Positions 53,276 through 61,407 of a DNA stretch of 61,407 nucleotides are shown here, in pieces. The notes beneath the pieces are model-generated. The model was not told the DNA's origin. It did no database searches and saw only the letters and a program-made list of their open reading frames with translations. The position numbers were made by a program, and so were the translations under genes. Origin of the DNA: Cytophagales bacterium (GTDB lineage Bacteria; Bacteroidota; Bacteroidia; Cytophagales; Cytophagaceae); NCBI GenBank assembly GCA_004294225.1, contig REBA01000026.1, positions 1 through 61,407 on the forward strand, given 5' to 3'. How positions within the stretch are numbered: the first letter of the stretch is position 1; each line of letters opens with the position of its first letter.

Positions 53276-53803
53276 ATGAAATATCTGCATCTTTTATTTT
53301 GCTCAAGCTTGTTCCTAATGCAGCTTTTGTTTTATAAAAACGAAGTAATTGCACAATGCAAATGGGTAAAATTAAATATTGATGGACTAACTTGTTCGCA
53401 GTGTTCTTACAACGTAGATCAATCTATCAATCGATTGGACTTTATAAAAAATGTAACGACAGATTTGAATACCCATGAATCCTATCTTGAATTTATAGAA
53501 GGTAAAAAAGTGAATTTAAAAAAAATAGCTCTGCAAGTTGAAAAAGCTGGCTATTCTCTGAGAAGTTTTCAATTTTACTACCAAACAGATTCTTTAATTA
53601 ATATACCTAATCTAGACCTTTCCCAATTAGTACTTCTAAGCGAACAAAATGAAAATTCCTTTTTTGAAACAGGTATTTATAGATTATTAGAACGAAAATT
53701 TAATGATAAAAAAAATTACCAACTTTGGGAAAAGAAGATAAAGAAGCATCAAGAGATTAATTCAAAAAGTAAGAACTTTGTCTATGTTGTAAAAGAAGGT
53801 TAG
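53276..53803 (+). CDS. Secreted heavy-metal-associated (HMA) domain protein
   Basis: A 175-residue exported protein. The start at 53276 gives a proper signal peptide (MKYLHLLFCSSLFLMQLLFY...IAQ). An HMA domain follows with the metal-binding CSQC in DGLTCSQCSYNVDQSI and the fold's second half (LEFIEGKKVNLKKIALQVEKAGYS). The remaining ~70 residues have no match I know. HMA domains bind copper or zinc; a free periplasmic HMA protein would act as a metal carrier. Followed 12 bases later by a barrel protein. Confidence 0.8.
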   Translation: MKYLHLLFCSSLFLMQLLFYKNEVIAQCKWVKLNIDGLTCSQCSYNVDQSINRLDFIKNVTTDLNTHESYLEFIEGKKVNLKKIALQVEKAGYSLRSFQFYYQTDSLINIPNLDLSQLVLLSEQNENSFFETGIYRLLERKFNDKKNYQLWEKKIKKHQEINSKSKNFVYVVKEG

Positions 53804-53815
53804 ATCAATATTTAG

Positions 53816-54781
53816 ATGATTATCAAACAACTTAACATATTCTTAACTTTTTTGCTAAGCTTCTTTTTGCTAAGCTTTTCAAAGCTTGAAGCCCAAGAAT
53901 TATTTCCTTATGCAGAATCTGCAAACCCTCAACTACAAAAAGCTTTCAGCTATCGTATCAATGCCGAATATTACAATGATTTACAACAAAATTATAAGAA
54001 CTGGCTAGGAATAAGTGGTATTTATGGCATAACCAAGAATTTAACAAGCATCATCACTTTATCAGGCTCTAATCATCATATCAAAAGTTTCCCCAAGGGT
54101 TTTGCTACCTACTTTCTTAATCATCATACACAATACAATTCAAAATATCCTTTTCAATTTGAAGGTATTCATGGAATGTTAAAATATAGGATATTGAAAT
54201 GGGACGGCTTTCGAAGACACCTTCGCCTAGCCTTGTATGCCGAAAAGAGTTGGAATAATGTAGCTCACGACGAGGCAGAACCTAACCTAAAAGGCGACAA
54301 TGCTGGCTGGGGAACTGGTGCTATTTCTACTATTTTGTGGCATAGATTTGCAACCTCAATAACTGCTGGCTTCGTGAACCCCAAAAGTTATTATGACAAA
54401 AAAAGCGATGTTACTATTCGCTCAGGAGATATGTATTTGGTTAATCTGTCATTTGGTTATTTATTATTTCCCAAGAGATACGAAAGCTACGACGATTTGA
54501 ATATTAATATTTATGCCGAATTTGCCTATAGGAATTATCAAAAAGTAAGCCTTAGCCAAGGTGCCAATGTTTTTGATTTAACCAATTATACCTTTGGAGA
54601 TCCATTTACATTCAACAGCCTTCAAGCAAGACAATATTGCGATTTAAGGACAAGCATCCAGTTTATTTTTAACTCAAAAAGTAGAATAGACATAGGGGTA
54701 GCTTGGAAACTATGGAAACAAAGCTATGTTCATCAATACCCTATGTTAAACATTGGCTATCAAAAAAATATTTTTAAATAA
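53816..54781 (+). CDS. Predicted outer-membrane protein paired with the HMA protein
   Basis: A 321-residue protein with a signal peptide (about 1-26, ending KLEAQ) and about 12 amphipathic strands, ending IGYQKNIFK. Segments such as WLGISGIYGITKNLTSIITLSGS and IDIGVAWKLWKQSYVH suggest a closed barrel. The preceding HMA gene points to a role in metal export or uptake. The family is not recognised. Confidence 0.6.
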   Translation: MIIKQLNIFLTFLLSFFLLSFSKLEAQELFPYAESANPQLQKAFSYRINAEYYNDLQQNYKNWLGISGIYGITKNLTSIITLSGSNHHIKSFPKGFATYFLNHHTQYNSKYPFQFEGIHGMLKYRILKWDGFRRHLRLALYAEKSWNNVAHDEAEPNLKGDNAGWGTGAISTILWHRFATSITAGFVNPKSYYDKKSDVTIRSGDMYLVNLSFGYLLFPKRYESYDDLNINIYAEFAYRNYQKVSLSQGANVFDLTNYTFGDPFTFNSLQARQYCDLRTSIQFIFNSKSRIDIGVAWKLWKQSYVHQYPMLNIGYQKNIFK

Positions 54782-54833
54782 ATCTAAAAAAATCAGTTCT
54801 CTGAAATAGTACAAGCTTTTAAAAAAAAATTAG

Positions 54834-54893
54834 TATGCAAGCATAACAATTCGTTTTTATCTTCGTTTATTATTAAAAAATATTTTAATAATA
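54834..54893. promoter_or_regulatory. Two palindromes in front of marR: candidate operators
   Basis: TATGCAAGCATA (54834-54845) has 5-base arms around AA. TATTATTAAAA and TTTTAATAATA (54868-54878, 54883-54893) form a perfect 11-base inverted repeat around AATA, ending 5 bases before the start codon. Either could be the binding site of the MarR protein made by the next gene, giving autoregulation and control of the downstream beta-oxidation genes. Confidence 0.5.
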
Positions 54894-54898
54894 CAAAA

Positions 54899-55357
54899 AT
54901 GAGTAAGCTTAGCACTGTTTGTTTCAACATTAAATCATCTTGGCACATTATTGCCAAAATGTATAATGAACAAGCAGCTCAGCATGGCCTCAGCTCTTCA
55001 GTAGCATATGTATTATTAAGTATTGACGAGCAAGAAGGTACACCTGCAACTCATATAGGCCCACTAGTAGGAATGGAAAGTCGCAGCTTAACAAGAATGC
55101 TAAGTACCCTTGAACAAGCAAACCTAATTTATAGATTGCAAGACAATAAAGACAAAAGACTAGTAAGAATATTACTTACAGAAGAAGGAAAGGCTAAAAA
55201 AGAAATTGCAAAAGCAGTAATTAGAAAATTTAATACCGCCGTAAAATCAACTGTTCCTAAAGAAAAACTAATCACTTTCTTTGAAGTGATTTCACAAATC
55301 AATCAAATTGCCAACGAACATAAAAGAAACCATCATTTCAACACTTCAGAAATTTAA
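54899..55357 (+). CDS. MarR family transcriptional regulator
   Basis: A 152-residue winged-helix protein. The DNA-binding region is PATHIGPLVGMESRSLTRMLSTLEQANLI (about 50-78), with the wing RLQDNKDKRLVRILLTEEGKAK. Helices at both ends serve dimerisation. It is the first gene of the beta-oxidation operon (26 bases before the fadB-like ATG) and probably senses acyl-CoA or a fatty acid; the ligand is inferred from context. Confidence 0.88.
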   Translation: MSKLSTVCFNIKSSWHIIAKMYNEQAAQHGLSSSVAYVLLSIDEQEGTPATHIGPLVGMESRSLTRMLSTLEQANLIYRLQDNKDKRLVRILLTEEGKAKKEIAKAVIRKFNTAVKSTVPKEKLITFFEVISQINQIANEHKRNHHFNTSEI

Positions 55358-55383
55358 TTAACCACCCTTTGATAAAACAAGAT

Positions 55384-57786
55384 ATGAAGAGAAGAATTAA
55401 AAAAGTAGCCATTTTAGGTTCGGGAGTAATGGGCTCTAGAATTGCTTGTCATTTCGCAAATATTGGTGTAGAAGTTATTTTACTAGACATTGCACCAAAA
55501 GAGCTATCCTCTATAGAAATTTCCAAGAAATTAACTTTAGAAAGTCCGCAAGTTAAAAACAGAATTGTAAACGATGCTCTTCAAGCAGCTATAAAATCTA
55601 GCCCTTCGCCTTTGTTCGACAATAGTTTTTCACAAAGAATCACTACAGGCAACTTTGATGACCACATGAAAAACATATCACAGTGTGATTGGATTGTAGA
55701 AGTGGTAGTAGAAAATCTTAAAATAAAACAACAAGTATTTGAGCAGGTAGAAAAATTCAGAAAAGAAGGGACGCTTATTACCTCCAATACTTCTGGAATT
55801 CCGATACAATTAATGGCTGAAGGAAGATCAGATGATTTTAAAAAACACTTCGCAGGAGCACATTTCTTTAATCCACCTAGATATCTAAAATTACTAGAAA
55901 TAATTCCTACCCAATATACAGATAGAGAAGTAGTAACTTTTCTAATGAATTATGGAGACTTATACTTAGGTAAAACCACAGTACTCTGCAAAGACACTCC
56001 AGCATTTATAGCCAATAGAGTAGGTATTTATTCTATTATGGAAACCTTATTAGTGATGCAAGAATTAGGCTTAAATGTAGATGAAGTAGATAAACTTACA
56101 GGCCCCGTAATAGGTCGTCCTAAGTCAGCTACATTCAGAACTGGAGATGTAGTTGGGCTTGATACGCTTACTAAAGTTGCCAACAACTTATTTCAGGGTT
56201 TAAATAATGATGAATCTAAACAGGTATTTGAAATTCCAGATTTTCTTAAAAAAATGGAAGAAAACAAATGGCTTGGAGATAAGACAGGACAAGGCTTTTA
56301 TAAAAAAACAAAGACTCCAGAAGGTAAAACAGAAATATTAACGCTGGACCTAAAAACGATGAACTATGGTTCTGCACAAAAGTCTAAGTTTGCCACTTTA
56401 GAACAAACCAAAAATATTGATATCGTAAAAGATAGATTCAAATACTTAATCTCTGGTTCAGACAAAGCAGGTGAATTCTATAAGAAAACTTTCTCGGGTT
56501 TATTTAAATATGTCTCTTTCAGAATCCCTGAAATATCTAATGACTTATTTCAAATAGACGATGCCATGGAAGCCGGATTTGGCTGGGAAATTGGCCCTTT
56601 CAAAACTTGGGATGCTATAGGCATAGAGCATGCTATTAAAATAATGGAAGCCCTTAATAAGCAACCTGCTCAATGGGTCTATGATATGCTTGCTGAAGGT
56701 TATACCCAATTCTATAAAATTGAAAATGGTATTAAAAAATATTATGATATAGCTACAAAATCCTATAAATCTATTCCAGGAACTGAAGCATTCATTATAC
56801 TAGATTATATAAGAGCAAGCAAAAAAGTATGGGGCAATACAGGAGCCACACTTCATGATATTGGTGATGGCATTGTAAACTTAGAGTTTCATTCCAAAAT
56901 GAATACCTTAGGAGCCGAAGTAATAGAAGGTATCAATAAATCTATTGGAATTGCAGAGAAAGATTTCCGTGGTCTAGTGATAGGGAATGATGGGGCTAAT
57001 TTCTCGGCAGGAGCAAACTTAGCAATGTTGCTTATGTTTGCAATAGACCAAGAATATGATGAAATAGATTTAATGATTCGACAGTTTCAAAACACCATGA
57101 TGCGTGTAAGATATTCTTCTATTCCAGTAATAGCAGCACCTCACGGACTCACTCTTGGTGGTGGATGCGAACTTACACTCCATGCAGATAAAGTTCAGGC
57201 TTATGCCGAAACATATATAGGCCTAGTAGAATTCGGAGTGGGTTTAATTCCTGCAGGTGGGGGGACCAAAGAATTTACGCTTAGAGTATCTGATACTATT
57301 GAAGATGGCGATATTCAAGTCAATAGTTTGAAAAATGCTTATATGAATATTGCTACAGCAAAAGTAGCTACATCTGCTCAAGAGGCTCGCCATATGGGGA
57401 TTCTGAAACAAGGAGATGCCATATCACTAAACCGAAATAGATTAATCAAAGAGGCTAAAGAGTCAGCAATTCTTTTATCAGAAGCTGGTTATACACAGCC
57501 TAAACCTAGAAAAGACATAAAAGTACTAGGCAAATCAGCATTAGGAATGTTTTACGCAGGAGCCAATGCTATGATGAGTGGGAAATATATTTCTTCACAT
57601 GACAAATTAATTTCCGAGAAACTTGCCTATATCATGTGCGGTGGAGATTTATCTGCTCCTACTTTAGTTTCTGAAAATTATTTATTAGATCTAGAAAGAG
57701 AAGCTTTCCTATCGCTTACAGGACAGAAGAAAACCTTAGAGAGAATTCAAAGTATATTAACCACAGGAAGACCCCTAAGAAATTAA
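55384..57786 (+). CDS. 3-hydroxyacyl-CoA dehydrogenase/enoyl-CoA hydratase fusion
   Basis: An 800-residue bifunctional beta-oxidation enzyme of the FadN-like order: NAD-binding dehydrogenase first (ILGSGVMGSRIACHFA, residues 10-25; FFNPPRYLKLLEIIP), second dehydrogenase helical domain (about 290-430), crotonase domain last (SAGANLAMLLM about 544-554, GGGCELTLHADK). The ATG at 55384 (MKRRIKKVAILG) fits the family; a TTG 15 bases earlier is less likely. It hydrates 2-enoyl-CoA and oxidises the 3-hydroxyacyl-CoA product. Confidence 0.9.
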   Translation: MKRRIKKVAILGSGVMGSRIACHFANIGVEVILLDIAPKELSSIEISKKLTLESPQVKNRIVNDALQAAIKSSPSPLFDNSFSQRITTGNFDDHMKNISQCDWIVEVVVENLKIKQQVFEQVEKFRKEGTLITSNTSGIPIQLMAEGRSDDFKKHFAGAHFFNPPRYLKLLEIIPTQYTDREVVTFLMNYGDLYLGKTTVLCKDTPAFIANRVGIYSIMETLLVMQELGLNVDEVDKLTGPVIGRPKSATFRTGDVVGLDTLTKVANNLFQGLNNDESKQVFEIPDFLKKMEENKWLGDKTGQGFYKKTKTPEGKTEILTLDLKTMNYGSAQKSKFATLEQTKNIDIVKDRFKYLISGSDKAGEFYKKTFSGLFKYVSFRIPEISNDLFQIDDAMEAGFGWEIGPFKTWDAIGIEHAIKIMEALNKQPAQWVYDMLAEGYTQFYKIENGIKKYYDIATKSYKSIPGTEAFIILDYIRASKKVWGNTGATLHDIGDGIVNLEFHSKMNTLGAEVIEGINKSIGIAEKDFRGLVIGNDGANFSAGANLAMLLMFAIDQEYDEIDLMIRQFQNTMMRVRYSSIPVIAAPHGLTLGGGCELTLHADKVQAYAETYIGLVEFGVGLIPAGGGTKEFTLRVSDTIEDGDIQVNSLKNAYMNIATAKVATSAQEARHMGILKQGDAISLNRNRLIKEAKESAILLSEAGYTQPKPRKDIKVLGKSALGMFYAGANAMMSGKYISSHDKLISEKLAYIMCGGDLSAPTLVSENYLLDLEREAFLSLTGQKKTLERIQSILTTGRPLRN

Positions 57787-57950
57787 ATAATATCAATAGT
57801 ATTTATTGCAAATATGTTAAATGAGAAAAAAATCGCAGAATCTTTGTCTTTTAAAGAGTTTAAAAAATAATAAACATAGCTCCTACAAAGAAAAAGAAAG
57901 AAGAGATAAGCAATAAAATTAAAATAATAAAAACCCTAAAAACTAAAAAT

Positions 57951-59126
57951 ATGGAAGTGTACATCGTTGCCGGATATCGCTCTGCAGTAGGCAAAGCCCC
58001 AAGAGGACAATTTAGATTTGAGCGTCCTGACACCTTGGGGGCATCTGTAATCAAACATTTAGTAGAAAGCATACCTAATCTTAACAAAGAAATAATCGAT
58101 GATGTAATCGTAGGAAATGCTACTCCAGAGGCAGAGCAAGGCCTTAACATAGGTCGTATGATTTCTCTTATGGGTTTAGACACTGTAAAAGTACCTGGAA
58201 TGACAGTAAACAGGTACTGCTCTTCTGGACTTGAAACCATCGCAATTGCTCATGCAAAAATAAAATCTGGTATGTCAGAATGCATTATAGCAGGTGGTGT
58301 AGAATGTATGAGTCCAATACCATTTGGAGGTTGGAAAGTAGTTCCCAACTACGATTTAGTTACTAAAAATGCTGATTACTATTGGGGGATGGGACTTACT
58401 GCCGAAGCAGTAGCTTCACAATATAATATCTCTAGAGAAGATCAAGATGCTTTTGCATATAATTCTCATCTAAAATCTATCAATGCACTAAAGAACGGAT
58501 ACTTCAAAAATGATATTGCACCAGTAACAGTTAAAGAAACTTATTTAGATGAAAAAGAAAAAAAGAAAGTAAGAGAATACCTAGTAGATACCGACGAAGG
58601 TCCAAGAGCAGATACCACTATAGAAGCACTTGCAAAACTAAAACCTGTATTCGCTGCGAATGGCTCTGTAACTGCTGGAAATGCATCTCAAACTTCCGAT
58701 GGTGCTGCTTTTGTAATGCTCATGTCTGAATCAATGGTAAAATCATTAAACCTAAAACCAATTGCACGAATGGTTTCCTATGCTGTAGCGGGTGTAGAAC
58801 CTAAAATTATGGGAATAGGGCCTATAGACGCCATTCCAAAGGCACTAAAAAATGCAAATCTTAAACTTCAAGACATTGATTTAATTGAATTGAACGAAGC
58901 ATTTGCTTCGCAATCTCTTGCTATTATCAGAACACTTGGCTTAGACTCAGAAAAACTTAATGTTAACGGAGGAGCTATTTCTTTAGGTCATCCATTAGGG
59001 TGTACAGGTGCAAAGCTTTCCGTACAAATCTTTAATGAACTCAAAAGAAGAAATAAAAAATACGGAATGGTAACCATGTGCGTAGGAAGCGGACAAGGAG
59101 CAGCAGGTATATTTGAACTTTTATAA
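57951..59126 (+). CDS. Acetyl-CoA acyltransferase (thiolase)
   Basis: A 391-residue thiolase that performs the last beta-oxidation step. The nucleophilic cysteine is C90 in VNRYCSSGLE; NEAFASQ, GGAISLGHPLGCTG (active-site histidine) and the second cysteine in CVGSGQGAAGIFELL complete the site. It follows the dehydrogenase/hydratase gene by a 164-base AT-rich gap, likely within the same transcript. Confidence 0.93.
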   Translation: MEVYIVAGYRSAVGKAPRGQFRFERPDTLGASVIKHLVESIPNLNKEIIDDVIVGNATPEAEQGLNIGRMISLMGLDTVKVPGMTVNRYCSSGLETIAIAHAKIKSGMSECIIAGGVECMSPIPFGGWKVVPNYDLVTKNADYYWGMGLTAEAVASQYNISREDQDAFAYNSHLKSINALKNGYFKNDIAPVTVKETYLDEKEKKKVREYLVDTDEGPRADTTIEALAKLKPVFAANGSVTAGNASQTSDGAAFVMLMSESMVKSLNLKPIARMVSYAVAGVEPKIMGIGPIDAIPKALKNANLKLQDIDLIELNEAFASQSLAIIRTLGLDSEKLNVNGGAISLGHPLGCTGAKLSVQIFNELKRRNKKYGMVTMCVGSGQGAAGIFELL

Positions 59127-59171
59127 TAAAAAAACTCAAGAAAAATAAACACAAACTAAAACACCCAAAAT

Positions 59172-61055
59172 ATGGCAACGCTAACAAAAAAAATCAAAGG
59201 TGGTGAATTTGTCATTAGAGCTACAGAAGCCTCTGATATCGCAATTCCTGAGGAAAGAAACGAAGAACAAAAAATGATGGCCGACATGGGACGTGATTTT
59301 TTGAATTCAGAAGTAATTCCATTATTAGACCGTATAGACCAACAAGAAGAAGGGCTAATGCAAACCCTATTGGATAAAGCAGGTGAACTTGGTTTGCTTG
59401 GAATTTCTATTCCAGAACAATACAATGGTTTCGGAAAAGATTTTAATACTTCTTTGCTAATAACAGAAATAGTAGGTGGAGGTTATTCTTTTGCTGTTGC
59501 CCTAGCGGCTCACACTGGTATCGGTACGCTGCCAATATTATATTTCGGAAACGAAGCCCAAAAAATTAAGTATCTTCCAAAACTAGCAACTGGTGAACTT
59601 AAAGCCAGCTATTGCCTTACTGAACCTGGCTCTGGCTCAGATGCCCTAGCTGCTAAAACAAAAGCTACCCTTACTGAAGATGGTAAACATTATATTTTGA
59701 ATGGTCAAAAAATGTGGATTACCAATGCTGGATTTGCAGATGTATTCATCGTATTTGCTCAGGTAGATGGAGATAAATTTACTGGATTTATAGTAGATAA
59801 AGGCGAAGGCTTAACCTTAGGCAATGAAGAACATAAAATGGGTATCAAAGGTTCTTCTACAAGACAAGTATTTCTGAACGATTGCAAAGTACCAGTAGAA
59901 AATGTACTAGGGCAAATCGGGAAAGGGCACTTAATCGCATTTAATATTCTCAACATAGGTAGAATAAAACTTGCAGCAGCGGCTCTTGGAGGCTCTAAAA
60001 GAACAAGTACTTTATCTATACAATATGCCAAAGAGAGAATCCAGTTCAAGCAACCTATTGCCAACTTTGGAGCCATTCAGCACAAATTAGCAGAGCAAGT
60101 AATCCAAATATTTACTTGCGAGTCTGCAATGTATAGGGCTGGTGCAGATATTCAAGCTGCTGAAGAAGAATACTCAACTCAAGGAAAATCTTATGAAGAA
60201 GCTTTGTTGTCTGCTGCACAAGAATTTGCTATTGAGTGTGCAATACTTAAAGTAGCTGGTTCAGAAGTGTTAGATTATGTAGTAGACGAGGGAGTTCAAA
60301 TACTGGGTGGTTATGGTTTCTCTGCAGATTACCCAATGGATAGAGCTTATAGAGATTCTCGTATCAATAGAATATTTGAAGGTACCAACGAAATAAACCG
60401 TATGCTTACTATGGATATGTTTTTCAAAAAAGCTATGAAAGGAGAACTAGATATTATGACTCATGCTTTGGCTGTCCAAAAAGAGCTCATGGCTATTCCT
60501 GATTTCGGTGCAGAAGAAGAAGAAGGGCTTTTTATAGCAGAGAAAAAATATATAGCTAACATGAAGAAAGCATTATTGATGGGTGCTGGTGCAGCTGCCC
60601 AAAAATTTGCCGATAAACTCGCTCAAGAACAAGAGGTTTTAATGAATCTTGCGGATATCGCCATTCTTACCTATATGAGCGAATCTGTAATGTTAAGAAC
60701 AGAAAAGCTTATCCAACTTCGTGGAGAAGCAGATTGTGCTTTATTTATTGACATCACTAAGGTATATATCAATGATGCTTTGGATAAAATGCATACCAAA
60801 ACCGGAACGAAAAAATTAGTGTGTGTACTCCCCGATTTTCTTCAGCCCAAAGCAGATAAGTTTGGTATGGTTTTAAATATTTCTACAGAAGGGAAAATCC
60901 TTCAGTCCCTTTTTGATACAAAAGGAATTATCATGCCCGAAGCAGGTGCAGTAAAAGAGCAAAACGGTTTCTTATATATTGGTGGTGATGTAGTGCCGCA
61001 TATTGGAAAATATAAATTAGATGATAGTACATTTCATACAAATTTTAAAAAATAG
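59172..61055 (+). CDS. Acyl-CoA dehydrogenase with C-terminal extension
   Basis: A 627-residue FAD enzyme that opens beta-oxidation. The FAD/substrate segments are CLTEPGSGSDALAAKT (about 152-167), KMWITNAGFADVFIV and GGYGFSADYPMDRAYRD; the catalytic glutamate is in RIFEGTNEINRM. About 200 extra residues follow the standard ~390-residue core, as in VLCAD/ACAD9-like enzymes, suggesting long-chain substrates. Third enzyme of the operon. Confidence 0.92.
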   Translation: MATLTKKIKGGEFVIRATEASDIAIPEERNEEQKMMADMGRDFLNSEVIPLLDRIDQQEEGLMQTLLDKAGELGLLGISIPEQYNGFGKDFNTSLLITEIVGGGYSFAVALAAHTGIGTLPILYFGNEAQKIKYLPKLATGELKASYCLTEPGSGSDALAAKTKATLTEDGKHYILNGQKMWITNAGFADVFIVFAQVDGDKFTGFIVDKGEGLTLGNEEHKMGIKGSSTRQVFLNDCKVPVENVLGQIGKGHLIAFNILNIGRIKLAAAALGGSKRTSTLSIQYAKERIQFKQPIANFGAIQHKLAEQVIQIFTCESAMYRAGADIQAAEEEYSTQGKSYEEALLSAAQEFAIECAILKVAGSEVLDYVVDEGVQILGGYGFSADYPMDRAYRDSRINRIFEGTNEINRMLTMDMFFKKAMKGELDIMTHALAVQKELMAIPDFGAEEEEGLFIAEKKYIANMKKALLMGAGAAAQKFADKLAQEQEVLMNLADIAILTYMSESVMLRTEKLIQLRGEADCALFIDITKVYINDALDKMHTKTGTKKLVCVLPDFLQPKADKFGMVLNISTEGKILQSLFDTKGIIMPEAGAVKEQNGFLYIGGDVVPHIGKYKLDDSTFHTNFKK

Positions 61056-61059
61056 GTTT

Positions 61060-61407
61060 ATGAGAAAAGAAAAAACAATAGGATGGTTATCAATAGCTGG
61101 AGCCGTTGGGGTTTTAATACCTTACAGTATTCTCACAATTATCTTTGACTATCCTGATATTTTAAGGCAAAATACTTCTATAATTCTTACGAAATTTCAT
61201 GAAGGCGGCAACGGATTAATTTGGACATGGTTTTCCTTTGCTCTTATTGGGCTTCCTTTAATACCTGCTTATATCATGATTGGGCAAAAGTTTGAAAACC
61301 AAGCACCATTGGTACGCATGGCTACAACCATTGGAGTGATTGGTTTAATTGTTCAGATGATCGGCTTATTAAGATGGACATTCGTTGTACCGGTACTTGC
61401 CGATACA
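61060..61407 (+). CDS. DUF4386-like membrane protein (cut by window end)
   Basis: An ATG 4 bases after the acyl-CoA dehydrogenase stop opens a frame that is still running at the window edge (116 codons). It begins MRKEKTIGWLSIAGAVGVLI and has three hydrophobic spans plus QMIGLLRWTFVVPVLAD, which resembles DUF4386 family membrane proteins. Function unknown. Close spacing suggests it belongs to the fatty-acid operon. Confidence 0.65.
   Translation, partial: MRKEKTIGWLSIAGAVGVLIPYSILTIIFDYPDILRQNTSIILTKFHEGGNGLIWTWFSFALIGLPLIPAYIMIGQKFENQAPLVRMATTIGVIGLIVQMIGLLRWTFVVPVLADT

Noticed and set aside
1..61407. Avoidance of GATC sites as a sign of DpnI/Dam activity
   Set aside because: GATC occurs in several genes by eye and I made no count against expectation, so nothing can be concluded.
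1..61407. CRISPR arrays, tRNA or rRNA genes
   Set aside because: No regularly spaced repeats or cloverleaf/rRNA-like sequence was found in any intergenic gap.

Overview
The window looks like chromosomal DNA of an AT-rich member of the Bacteroidota (Cytophagia- or Sphingobacteriia-like). The main signs are several secreted proteins with type IX secretion (T9SS) C-terminal sorting domains of both the 'PNP' kind and the gliding-motility-associated kind. CarboxypepD_reg/DUF5686, DUF3109, imelysin and short-form phosphatidylserine decarboxylase genes fit too. Promoters have the TTG-N19..22-TAnnTTTG shape rather than sigma70 boxes. No rRNA, tRNA or CRISPR array was seen. The first 191 bases hold no gene I can support.

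Layout. 0.2-2.6 kb, minus strand: a tight cluster of SAM hydroxide adenosyltransferase, bestrophin, a 38-residue membrane peptide and AlkB. 2.7-8.3 kb, plus strand: PhoH, an M43 metalloprotease, ComEC and an enoyl-CoA hydratase, ending against a photolyase. 9.9-12.5 kb: an imelysin lipoprotein plus di-haem oxidoreductase pair behind a clear promoter. 12.8-17.4 kb: a restriction-modification island. 17.6-29.8 kb: surface and secreted proteins, psd, DUF3109 and an AraC-type membrane regulator. 30-37 kb: leuCD, an epimerase, PhzF and a large T9SS type-B protein. 37-40.4 kb: the succinate dehydrogenase operon sdhCAB. 40.5-44 kb: kynureninase, two envelope proteins and prmC. 44-49.1 kb: a 0.54-kb mobile-looking element with long inverted repeats, then a colanic-acid-like exopolysaccharide cluster whose first glycosyltransferase is frameshifted. 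49.4-53.2 kb: a GAF/PAS protein, a HigBA-like toxin-antitoxin pair and a DUF5946 gene bracketed by direct repeats. 53.2-54.8 kb: a secreted HMA-domain protein and an outer-membrane protein. 54.9-61.4 kb: a MarR-controlled fatty-acid beta-oxidation operon running off the window.

The most interesting region is 12.8-17.4 kb. A controller-like XRE protein and a Dam/DpnM-type adenine methylase are followed directly by a close relative of DpnI, an enzyme that cuts methylated GATC. Next comes a 55-residue DpnD homologue that overlaps the DpnI-like gene, then RhuM, a 65-residue ORF and a DpnA-type methylase. An active Dam methylase next to an active DpnI should be lethal. Both methylases look damaged. 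The 3' end of the first has been replaced by a palindromic element, and the second has lost its N-terminus up to the catalytic DPPY motif. The locus reads as a DpnII-type system converted to a DpnI-type one, or as a system with changed specificity.

The second notable object is 43,873-44,627: near-perfect 111-bp inverted repeats around a captured gene tail and its terminator, all inside a 106-bp direct duplication of the prmC end.
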